64,000 bases of DNA from positions 682,001-746,000 of the forward strand of contig CAVSMD010000002.1 of NCBI GenBank assembly GCA_963728995.1, written 5' to 3'. A model generated the notes under the pieces. That model did not search any database, was not told where the DNA came from, and was given only the letters and a program-made list of their open reading frames with translations. Made by a program: the position numbers and the translations under genes. Positions 17,410-24,035 of the stretch are shown one piece after another; the stretch's first letter is position 1, and each line of letters opens with the position of its first letter. This DNA comes from FEN-1219 sp963728995 (lineage in GTDB: Bacteria; Pseudomonadota; Gammaproteobacteria; Steroidobacterales; Rariloculaceae).

Positions 17410-18321
17410 ATGATGCGGATGAATGTCTTTGCCGGGCTCGTGTTGGGCGTAGTTGGTCTGACGCTGGCCGGGTCCGCGGAAGCCGCGAAACAAGACGGCT
17501 CGAAACCGGGCACGGTATTCAAGGAGTGCCGTGAGTGCCCCGACATGGTCGTGATCCCGGCCGGCAAGTTCGTCATGGGCACGCCCGAGGACCAGGAGAT
17601 GCACGAGAAGGACGAGCACCAGCACGAGGTCACCATCGCGAAGCCGTTTGCGCTCAGCAAGACGGAAGTCACCTGGGACCAGTGGGAAGCGTGCGTGCGC
17701 GACGGCGCCTGTGATGGCGCGGCCGTCGACACGGCGCTCAAGCTCGACCGCGACGGCAAGCCCGATCCGAACTACAAGGACTGGGGCCGCGGCAAGCGCC
17801 CCGTCGTCGGCGTGAGCTGGTACGACGCACAGCACTTCGTCGGCTGGTTGAACATGAAGACGGGCAACGACGACGCGTACCGTCTGGCGTCGGAAGCCGA
17901 GTGGGAATACGCGGCGCGCGCCGGCACGACCACGATCTACCCCTGGGGCGACCAGATCGATCACAACTACGGCAACTTCGGCCAGGACGGCCACGAGCTC
18001 GGGCCCATGGCCCAGGGGCGAGACGTGTGGGAGAACGAGACGGCGCCGGTCGGCTCGTTCCCGCCGAACGCGTTCGGCCTCTACGACATGTTCGGCAACG
18101 CGTTCGAGTGGATCGAGGATTGTTATCTCGAGGATCTACGCTTGGGGCCGAGCGACGGTTCTGCGAACCAGAACGGCTCGTGCAACTCGCGCGAGTTTCG
18201 CTCGGGCTCGTTCATCAGCAATCCGCACATGCATCGCTCGGGCAACCGCGTGCCCGGCTATGTGCCGACCACGCGCGGCCGGAACTACCTTTCGATTCGC
18301 GTCGCGAAGACGCTGGACTAG
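17410..18321 (+). CDS. SUMF1/FGE-sulfatase-domain secreted protein
   Basis: This 303-residue protein has a signal peptide (about 1-25) and one formylglycine-generating-enzyme-like domain: MVVIPAGKFVMGTPEDQEM, FALSKTEVTWDQWEAC, PVVGVSWYDAQHFVGWLN, YRLASEAEWEYAARAG, PWGDQID and MFGNAFEWIEDCY. The C-terminal part reads FRSGSFISNPHMHRSGNRVP, then LSIRVAK. The catalytic cysteine pair of true FGE, which activates sulfatases, is not visible there, so this is more likely a non-FGE member with a structural or ligand-binding role. AGGAG lies about 10 bases before the ATG. No sulfatase gene is adjacent, although an arylsulfotransferase lies 1 kb away. Confidence 0.85.
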   Translation: MMRMNVFAGLVLGVVGLTLAGSAEAAKQDGSKPGTVFKECRECPDMVVIPAGKFVMGTPEDQEMHEKDEHQHEVTIAKPFALSKTEVTWDQWEACVRDGACDGAAVDTALKLDRDGKPDPNYKDWGRGKRPVVGVSWYDAQHFVGWLNMKTGNDDAYRLASEAEWEYAARAGTTTIYPWGDQIDHNYGNFGQDGHELGPMAQGRDVWENETAPVGSFPPNAFGLYDMFGNAFEWIEDCYLEDLRLGPSDGSANQNGSCNSREFRSGSFISNPHMHRSGNRVPGYVPTTRGRNYLSIRVAKTLD

Positions 18322-18337
18322 CGCGGTCGACGCAGCG

Positions 18338-19069
18338 TCACTGCGCAGGCCACTCCGCCACGCCCGAGCCGATGCCGCGGCTCTCCTCGTGCTCGATCCA
18401 CATGCCTTCGGTGCACTCGTACTCCAGCATCCGCGCGCCCTGCGGCGCGCGCTTGTAGTACTGCCGCACGAGCACGGGCTCGGTGTACATCACGGGATCC
18501 GTGATCGTGACCTCGTTGACGAGTGCCACGCCGGCGTCGACCGCGTGGATGCGCTCGACCACGTGCACGCGGTCGCTGTGCGGTACCGAGCCGAACGTGA
18601 TGGCCTTGATTGCGGTGGTGTCGACGACCAGCGTGTCGCCGTCCCAGTGCCCGATGGAATGACCGTTGCGCTGCGGAAACGGTCGCGGTGGATGCTCTGC
18701 TTGGCCCAAGAACACGCGCCGCACCTGCTGGTGCAGCTCCATCAGGATCGTCACCTGGCGCGGCGTGACGACGATCTCGAGCGGATAGTCGGCGCCGCCG
18801 AGCGCGAGCGACGGCATGCCGGGTGGCTGACAGAACTTGCCCGGGTCGTCCTCGATGGGGTCGTGACTGCCGCGCCATTCGGTGACGATGCGCTTGCCGT
18901 CGGCGGTGAACGGCGGGTTCGCGGGGAAGCGCTGGCTACGGCTCGCGTCCGGCAGCCAGATGCCGGCGATCGGCGGGTCGTCGGCGGCGCTTAAGGCGAG
19001 CGGCACGAGCGCCGCGGCGGCGACGGCCAGCAATGCGGCGGCGCGCGCGCGACTCATGACGATGCTCAT
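18338..19069 (-). CDS. Secreted GHS-domain protein (partner of adjacent DUF6152)
   Basis: This 243-residue secreted protein of unknown function is a stand-alone version of the C-terminal half of the fused proteins at 200 and 36043. Features are a signal peptide to about residue 28 (ending LSA), PPIAGIWLPD, DDPGKFCQPPGMP, YPLEIVVTPRQVTIL, GHSIGHWDGDTLVVDTT, VHVVERIH, TITDPVMYTEPV and LEYECTEG. The ATG at 19069 overlaps the stop of the upstream DUF6152 gene (ATGA), so translation of the two is probably coupled and their products made in similar amounts. Confidence 0.78.
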   Translation of the reverse strand: MSIVMSRARAAALLAVAAAALVPLALSAADDPPIAGIWLPDASRSQRFPANPPFTADGKRIVTEWRGSHDPIEDDPGKFCQPPGMPSLALGGADYPLEIVVTPRQVTILMELHQQVRRVFLGQAEHPPRPFPQRNGHSIGHWDGDTLVVDTTAIKAITFGSVPHSDRVHVVERIHAVDAGVALVNEVTITDPVMYTEPVLVRQYYKRAPQGARMLEYECTEGMWIEHEESRGIGSGVAEWPAQ

Positions 19070-19443
19070 TTGCCGAACTCCGTGCCGTCGGCCAGCACCA
19101 CCGACCACATGTACATCTCGGGCTTCCCGGTAGCGCTGGGGTTGCCGACGCAGGTGACCTGCTCGCCGACCTTCAGCCGCTCGAAGTCCCAGCCGCGCCG
19201 CAGCAGCAGATTCACGCTGCTGAACTCGATGTGCCAGACAGTAACCGAGCCGTCGTCGTTAGCTACGCGCAGGTCCATAACCGAGTGCGGGTTGCGGACG
19301 CCGACGCTTTCGATCGTGCCCTTGAGCTTGAAGTCCGTGACGCGCGTATTGAACGCCACGGGCGAGTGGTGTGCGAGCACCGCGCCGCTCGATGCGAGCA
19401 GCAAAACGGCTAGCGAAGCAGTGAGGGCGTGACGTCGTTTCAT
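19066..19443 (-). CDS. DUF6152 small secreted protein
   Basis: This 125-residue single-domain DUF6152 protein has a signal peptide of 24 residues ending VLA, so the mature chain is predicted to begin HHSPVAFNT. It shows the full family pattern: KGTIESVGVRNPHSVMDLRV, LLLRRGWDFERLKVGEQVTCVGNPS, then WSVVLADG. The length and spacing of strands look like a small beta-barrel of OB type, an inference from pattern only. Its stop codon overlaps the start of the partner GHS-domain gene. It is predicted to be periplasmic, with metal binding by the N-terminal His-His a possibility. Confidence 0.8.
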   Translation of the reverse strand: MKRRHALTASLAVLLLASSGAVLAHHSPVAFNTRVTDFKLKGTIESVGVRNPHSVMDLRVANDDGSVTVWHIEFSSVNLLLRRGWDFERLKVGEQVTCVGNPSATGKPEMYMWSVVLADGTEFGK

Positions 19444-19886
19444 GGGGATCTCTACTCAATCCTTGTCGGTGGCGACAGAATACGCTCGCGGTCAGTGGCT
19501 GCCGAGTGTTTGTTTGAGCTCGGCGAGCTGCCGCTCGAGATCGTCGGCGTGCGGGGCGCGTCGCGTAGCACCGGGTCGGCCGGCGCCGACTCGATCGGTC
19601 CACCGAACAGGTGCGCCGAACACACGTTTGAGGCGCCGTGCCCAGTTCAGGCGAATGTCCTGCGGCGCCGACTGCGCCGTGGCAGCCCTGATCGAGCGCA
19701 ATGGGGCACCCGCAGCGGGACACGCGTATCCTATGCGCAGGCAGGGCGCAGGGTGGGTCCCGCCAACGAAGGGTTCCACGCAACAGCGATGACGGAATAC
19801 GCAGCGCTCATTTCCGCGCTGACCAACGAGCGCTGGCGGTCGCTGCTGCTGCCGCTTCTCGACTCCGGCACTCACGGGAGAAGCGT
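19444..19886. other. Intergenic region, 443 bases
   Basis: This region separates divergent genes: the DUF6152 start at 19443 and the small membrane-protein start at 19887. Apart from the possible transposase remnant at 19606-19707 I recognise no coding sequence. Open frames on both strands lack family resemblance. It presumably carries promoters for both flanking genes, but I could not point to convincing -35/-10 boxes. Confidence 0.5.
19606..19707 (-). pseudogene. Possible IS91-type transposase C-terminal remnant
   Basis: In an otherwise gene-free gap, one frame encodes APLRSIRAATAQ, then PQDIRLNWARRLKRVFGAP. This resembles the tail of IS91/Y2-type transposases, where a (L/M)-x-WA-x-x-LKRVF motif precedes the C-terminal zinc-ribbon. 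The zinc-ribbon itself is not present downstream. It would be a second, independent trace of this element family in the window, after the one at 6801. The match is short and from memory. Confidence 0.3.
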
Positions 19887-20351
19887 ATGAAGCTCGAAAG
19901 GATTGCCGTCGTCGCCGAGATCGTCGGCTCGCTCGCAGTCGTCGTCACGTTGGGCTATCTCGCCGTTCAGACTCGTCAGACGAACAACGCGCTGCTCGCC
20001 AGCTCCCGGCAGGCCACCATGGCCGCCGATGTGGCGACGCTGGCTGCGCTGATCCAAACGCCACGGGCGTTCACGAACCTGCATAAGCCGTTCGCGCAGA
20101 TGAGTCTCGAAGAACAGGAGCAGGTCGGCAACGTGGTCGCCGCCCTGATCCGCGTGCGTGAGTACGCGTGGTTCCAGTACAAGAACGGCGTTATGGACGA
20201 AGCCGCTCTACACAGCTATATGGCGCCCATGGTTCGCTGGCTTGACGAGGGCGATACGCGCGTCGTATGGCAGGCGTTCGCCAAGGAAGTAGACCCGGAG
20301 TTCGTCGCTTACGTGGATCGTATGGTGCAGGAAGCTGCGCCCGCGCAGTAG
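19887..20351 (+). CDS. Small membrane-anchored hypothetical protein
   Basis: This 154-residue protein starts at ATG 19887, preceded by GGGAGAAGCGT. Residues 5-27 form a single hydrophobic helix (IAVVAEIVGSLAVVVTLGYLAV). The remainder is helical and soluble, with QTRQTNNALLASSRQA right after the helix, then LIQTPRAFTNLHKPF and EYAWFQYKNGVMDEAALHSY. This architecture is common in marine and soil gammaproteobacteria as an uncharacterised family. Partial paralogues occur at 17029 and just downstream at 20470. Function is unknown. Confidence 0.7.
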   Translation: MKLERIAVVAEIVGSLAVVVTLGYLAVQTRQTNNALLASSRQATMAADVATLAALIQTPRAFTNLHKPFAQMSLEEQEQVGNVVAALIRVREYAWFQYKNGVMDEAALHSYMAPMVRWLDEGDTRVVWQAFAKEVDPEFVAYVDRMVQEAAPAQ

Positions 20352-20383
20352 GTGGCGCAGTGTGTGCAGCGGGCGCGAGCGAA

Positions 20384-20437
20384 CCCTCCGCGGAGGGCTG
20401 CGCGCACCTCATTGGTGCGAAATCCCTCCGCGGAGGG
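20384..20437. repeat. Paired perfect palindromes, REP-like
   Basis: Two identical perfect 14-base palindromes, CCCTCCGCGGAGGG, lie at 20384-20397 and 20424-20437, exactly 40 bases apart. Between them GCACCTCATTGGTGC (20403-20417) is a third, interrupted dyad. Each can form a strong hairpin. The block follows the stop of the small membrane-protein gene (20351) by about 30 bases and precedes a paralogous gene fragment. It could be a REP/REPIN-type element or serve as a transcript-end structure. There is no T-tract, so a classical terminator is not supported. Confidence 0.75.
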
Positions 20438-20469
20438 TTGCTGGCCATTCACGTCGGTACCGCACGCGG

Positions 20470-20599
20470 TCGAAAGGCGTGGCGCGCGCTCGGTCGGTTT
20501 GCGTTCGCCCCGGCGTTCGTCGCCGAAGTCGACGAGCTGCTCGCGAGAACGGAGGGCAGCACGTACCTGCGCGACATGCGAACCTGGGACAACGCGTAG
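20470..20599 (+). pseudogene. C-terminal fragment paralogous to the 19887 protein
   Basis: The frame ending at the TAG 20597-20599 encodes KAWRALGRFAFAPAFVAEVDELLART, then STYLRDMRTWDNA. The W-x4-F-x4-F-x2-E-V/Y-D arrangement resembles the tail of the protein just upstream (VWQAFAKEVDPEFVAYVDRM). There is no own start region; the sequence before it is the palindromic repeat block. It is probably a duplicate tail left by recombination at the repeats. Homology is inferred from a short stretch. Confidence 0.4.
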
Positions 20600-20635
20600 C
20601 CGCGGCGGAATCTTGGCGGCTCGCGAGCTCGTTCG

Positions 20636-21487
20636 ATGACGCTCCTCATCGTGGGCATGGTGGCTCTGCTTGGTCTTGGCGTCGGGCTGCAAGCCTGGCG
20701 TTGGTCCGATCGCCGGCGGGCCGCGCGCGCCTGGCGCAACCTCGTGGCGGAGGGACGGGGCGCGGCTGCAGCGTTCGATCCCGCCACCGTGCAACACCTT
20801 CCCGAGCCCGCGCGGCGTTACTTGCTGTTCACGATCAGCCCCAGGGCCATCGTGCGGACCGTCAGCGAGATCTCGATGACCGGCGAGCTCGGGCTCGGTT
20901 CGCAGCAAGCGCCGAACTACGTGCCGATGCGGGCCACGCAGATTCTCGCGCCGCCTTACGGGTTGGTCTGGAATCTGCGCGCCGGTCGAGGACTGCTGCG
21001 AATCGACGGTTCCGATGGGTGCTTTGGCTCGACGTCGTGGACTCGCTTCTGGCTCATGAAAGCGATCCCCATCGTCAGAGTGGGCGGGTCGGCGGATCAT
21101 GCCAGAGCTGCCTTCGGCCGCGTCGTCGCGGAGGCCGTGTTCTGGGCGCCGGCCGCCCTGCTGCCGGGTGCGGCCGTCTCATGGGAGAGCGTGGGCCCGA
21201 ATATCGCGCGCGCCACCGTGAGGCATCGTGGGATGGTGCAAACCGTGGACGTGACCGTCGCCGCCGACGGCCAACCCACCACGGTGGTCATTCCGCGCTG
21301 GAGCAATGCGAATCCGGAGAAGATCTTCCGGCTCCAGCCCTTCGGAGGTTTCCTGTCCGCATTTCGCGATTTCGACGGCTACCGGCTGCCGACGCGCGTC
21401 GACGGCGGCAACTTCATCGGCACGGATGCGTACTTTCCGTTCTACAAGGCGCAGGTCGAGGCCGTTCGTTTCGTCGGAACACGCTGA
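20636..21487 (+). CDS. DUF6544/DUF6920-like protein
   Basis: This 283-residue protein has one N-terminal TM helix (about residues 2-20). The pattern matches the DUF6544 (formerly DUF6920) family as I remember it: LPEPARRYLLFTI, then TGELGLGSQQAPNYVPMRATQILAPPYGLVWNLRAG, AFGRVVAEAVFWAPAALLPGAAVSWESV and a closing FDGYRLPTRVDGGNFIGT. The function of the family is unknown. It is probably anchored in the inner membrane with the bulk on the periplasmic side. It follows the repeat block on the same strand. Confidence 0.7.
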   Translation: MTLLIVGMVALLGLGVGLQAWRWSDRRRAARAWRNLVAEGRGAAAAFDPATVQHLPEPARRYLLFTISPRAIVRTVSEISMTGELGLGSQQAPNYVPMRATQILAPPYGLVWNLRAGRGLLRIDGSDGCFGSTSWTRFWLMKAIPIVRVGGSADHARAAFGRVVAEAVFWAPAALLPGAAVSWESVGPNIARATVRHRGMVQTVDVTVAADGQPTTVVIPRWSNANPEKIFRLQPFGGFLSAFRDFDGYRLPTRVDGGNFIGTDAYFPFYKAQVEAVRFVGTR

Positions 21488-21590
21488 CGCTCGTTCGGGC
21501 GGAGGCGCAGCCGGCCGGCGTATAGTCGAGACGTCCGCAGGCGCCGGAGTGGTTTGCGGTGTCCGGGTGGAGGACATCGAAGAGCCGACC

Positions 21591-21671
21591 ATGCGGGAAA
21601 TCCGCTATCTAGATAAGTCGATCGATGAGCTGGCCAAAGGCAAAGCCATGGAGAAGATCCTGCGGAAGTAG
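21591..21671 (+). CDS. Possible small protein, 26 aa
   Basis: A short frame encodes MREIRYLDKSIDELAKGKAM and ends EKILRK, stopping 3 bases before the GTG of the MFS exporter. A GAAGAG lies about 7 bases before the ATG and an in-frame GTG at 21567 with GGAGG nearby is an alternative start. The peptide is charged and amphipathic-helical. Its tight spacing suggests a leader peptide or a short partner co-translated with the transporter. No homologue is recognised and it may be fortuitous. Confidence 0.35.
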   Translation: MREIRYLDKSIDELAKGKAMEKILRK

Positions 21672-21674
21672 GTC

Positions 21675-22922
21675 GTGACCGCGCGTCTCTCGCCCGACTT
21701 CGACAAGTTGTGGCTCAGTCGGACGGTGTCGTCCTTTGGCTCGCAGTTCACCAGCGTCGCGTTGCCGCTGACGGCCGTCCTCGCTCTGAATGCGACGCCC
21801 GCCCAAATGGGCTGGATCAACGCGTTCCAGCAGCTGCCGATGGCGGTGTTCGGTCTGCTGGCCGGGGTTTGGGTAGACCGCATGCGGCGCAAGCCGCTGC
21901 TGGTGTTCACGGATCTCGCGCAGGGCGTGCTGCTGCTGTCGATTCCCTTGAGCGCCTACTACGAACGGCTGTCGCTGCTGCAGTTGGCCGCGGTCGCGTT
22001 CGCCGTCGGTAGCCTGAAAGTCATCGAAGGCGTGGCAGACCGCGCGTATCTGCCATCCATCGTGCCGAAGAAGCGCCTGCTCGAGGGCAACAGCAAGATC
22101 TGGTTCAGCTACTCGCTGTCTCAAACGGCGGGGCCGGGCATTGCGGGCGCTCTGGTCAGTGCGATCGGCGCACCGTTCGTGATTGCGATCGATGCGCTGT
22201 CGTATCTCGTGTCCGGTGCCTCCGTCTGGTCGATACGAAGTCGCGAGCCGTTGCCCCCTCCATCCAGCGAGCGCCGCGTCTGGGCCAACATTCGCTTCGG
22301 CCTGGCGCAGCTGGCGCGTCATCCCGTGCTGCAGCCTCTCGTGTTGTGCGGCGCTACGCACAACGTGTGCACCACGATGATCGTAACGGTCTACTTTCTG
22401 TATCTGACCCGCAACTTGGGAATCGAGCCGTACCTGCTCGGGGCCATTCTCATCGCCGGAGGTCTTGGGTCCGCGCTTGGGTCGACGGTGTCCTCGCGAA
22501 TGGTGCAACGCTTCGGCTCGCCGGCGACGCTGATCGCGGTGCAGATCGTCTCCGGCATCGCGCGCCTGCTGATTCCGTTGGCGTCGGGGTCGCTGGCGGC
22601 CATCGTCACGCTACTGGTCCTGTCCGAGCTCGTCCTGGGCTGGGCGCGGTCGGTGTTCAACATCACGCAGATCAGCTTGCGGCAGTCGATCATCCCTGCT
22701 GCGGCGATGGGCCGCATCAACGCGAGCGTTGGGTTCGTGCTGTGGGCCTTCACACCGCTCGGAGCGCTGGCCGCCGGCTTTCTGGCGGGCTCGATCGGCA
22801 TCCGCCCCACGCTGTGGATCGCCGCCACCGGCGTCTTGCTCGCGACGGCCTGGCTGTTCCAGGCGGGCTTCACCGCGCGTGCCGTCGAAACGGCGGCCAC
22901 GCCCGGGCACCGGCCACCGTGA
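21675..22922 (+). CDS. MFS exporter, EntS/MFS_3 type
   Basis: This 415-residue, roughly 12-TM major facilitator starts at a GTG with GGAAGTAGGTC upstream. The MFS_3 (enterobactin-exporter-like) subfamily is suggested by the N-terminal FDKLWLSRTVSSFGSQFTSVALPL, the loop-2/3 motif GVWVDRMRRKPLLVFTDL and the second-half SSRMVQRFG. Members export siderophores, macrolides or other small molecules by proton antiport. The substrate cannot be predicted. The short frame at 21591 ends 3 bases before it. The following gene is convergent. Confidence 0.85.
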   Translation: MTARLSPDFDKLWLSRTVSSFGSQFTSVALPLTAVLALNATPAQMGWINAFQQLPMAVFGLLAGVWVDRMRRKPLLVFTDLAQGVLLLSIPLSAYYERLSLLQLAAVAFAVGSLKVIEGVADRAYLPSIVPKKRLLEGNSKIWFSYSLSQTAGPGIAGALVSAIGAPFVIAIDALSYLVSGASVWSIRSREPLPPPSSERRVWANIRFGLAQLARHPVLQPLVLCGATHNVCTTMIVTVYFLYLTRNLGIEPYLLGAILIAGGLGSALGSTVSSRMVQRFGSPATLIAVQIVSGIARLLIPLASGSLAAIVTLLVLSELVLGWARSVFNITQISLRQSIIPAAAMGRINASVGFVLWAFTPLGALAAGFLAGSIGIRPTLWIAATGVLLATAWLFQAGFTARAVETAATPGHRPP

Positions 22923-22942
22923 TCCGTGGTGTGCGGCGGCCG

Positions 22943-23857
22943 CTACTCCTGCCGTAGTCGAACCCCACGCTCGCTATCCCAATGGAGCGCGTGCTCGCTC
23001 CGCGCCAATGGTGCCTCCGCCACTTCGCCCACGGCCACTCCGTGCAGCCAACCGGCGGGGCAAATCGCCACGTACCGCGCATAGCCGCCGAGCCCGCCTT
23101 TGAGCTTCGGAAAGCCGATCGTCAGGAGACACCCGGTCTCCGCCACCTCGTCCAGATGCGCTACGCCCTCGGCCTGCGCGTAACCGTGGTGCATGAGCCA
23201 GGCTTCGCCTTCGAGCGTGGGCGTGGTGTCGGTGTCGAGCGGCTCGTGGCCGTGGAACAGAATGTGCCGTTGCTCGTGCAGGAACTGCAACGCGTCGAGG
23301 CTCACGCCGGGGAACACGGCCTCGGTGGCGAGCGCGGGCTCCGGCCAGCGCTTGCTCCAGTCCGAGCGCACCATCACCACGCTGCCCGCGGGGATGCGGC
23401 CGTGCTCGCGCTCCCACGCGTAGATGTCGGCCACCGTCAGCGCGTAGCCGGCGTCGCGGGTGACCTGCGGCACGATCGAGATCACGACCAGCGGGCGCAG
23501 CGCGTACGTCGGCGGCAGCTCGTCGATGGCCGGATACTCGGGCGCCCAGTGCGCGGGCGGGTCGAGCTGCGTGCCGAACTGATCCGTGCTCAGCGTGTAA
23601 TGCGTGGCCTCGAAGCCGTCCTGGTCGTAGGTATAAGGTGCGCCGGTTTGCGGATTCACGGCCGGGCCGAACGTGGAGGGGCCGAAGCCGTGCCACACCG
23701 GAATCGTGGGTGTCAGGGTGTGCGTGAGATCGATGTACTTCGCTCCCGCGAGTCCGTTGTCGTACACGCCCCAGAGACCGGGCGCGCCGCGCTGCGTGCA
23801 ACCGGCAGCCAGCAACGCGAGCGCGACGCAGAGAAGCCGGCGGTGCAGGCGAGTCAT
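22943..23857 (-). CDS. Cyclase-family lipoprotein (kynurenine-formamidase-like fold)
   Basis: This 304-residue protein has a lipoprotein signal (LLAAGC, lipidated Cys at about 20). The cyclase domain (PF04199 type) has YIDLTHTLTPTIPVWHGFGP, the metal-site region TDQFGTQLDPPAHW, HGRIPAGSVVMVRSDW, FPGVSLDALQFL, GHEPLDTD and TGCLLTIGFPKLKGGLGG. In classical members the site is H-x-G-T-H-x-D-x-P-x-H. Here the first His is Asp and the second is Gln, although GTQ variants exist in the family. It is probably a periplasmic hydrolase with altered metal binding. It diverges from the 4-cresol-dehydrogenase-like gene, suggesting a role in the same aromatic pathway. Confidence 0.8.
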   Translation of the reverse strand: MTRLHRRLLCVALALLAAGCTQRGAPGLWGVYDNGLAGAKYIDLTHTLTPTIPVWHGFGPSTFGPAVNPQTGAPYTYDQDGFEATHYTLSTDQFGTQLDPPAHWAPEYPAIDELPPTYALRPLVVISIVPQVTRDAGYALTVADIYAWEREHGRIPAGSVVMVRSDWSKRWPEPALATEAVFPGVSLDALQFLHEQRHILFHGHEPLDTDTTPTLEGEAWLMHHGYAQAEGVAHLDEVAETGCLLTIGFPKLKGGLGGYARYVAICPAGWLHGVAVGEVAEAPLARSEHALHWDSERGVRLRQE

Positions 23858-24035
23858 GGTGTGCTCCGCGAGTACGGAGCCGCCAGTCTACGCCCGCGCG
23901 ACTACGGCGCGGCAGCTTGCCGCTCGGAGACCTGCGGTGCCCGCGTCGGGCAGAAACACGGCTTGCATCAAGCCCAGACGCGGATTGGCTATACTCCTTC
24001 GCGGGCACCCTCGACGCCACCCGGAGAAGAAACGA

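Noticed and set aside
17023..17994. 323-codon minus-strand frame
   Set aside because: It is antisense to the SUMF1-type gene, which has unmistakable family motifs and a good leader. The minus frame has none.
20384..20437. CRISPR array
   Set aside because: There are only two short, fully palindromic repeats with a spacer that itself forms a dyad; no further units or cas genes are present.
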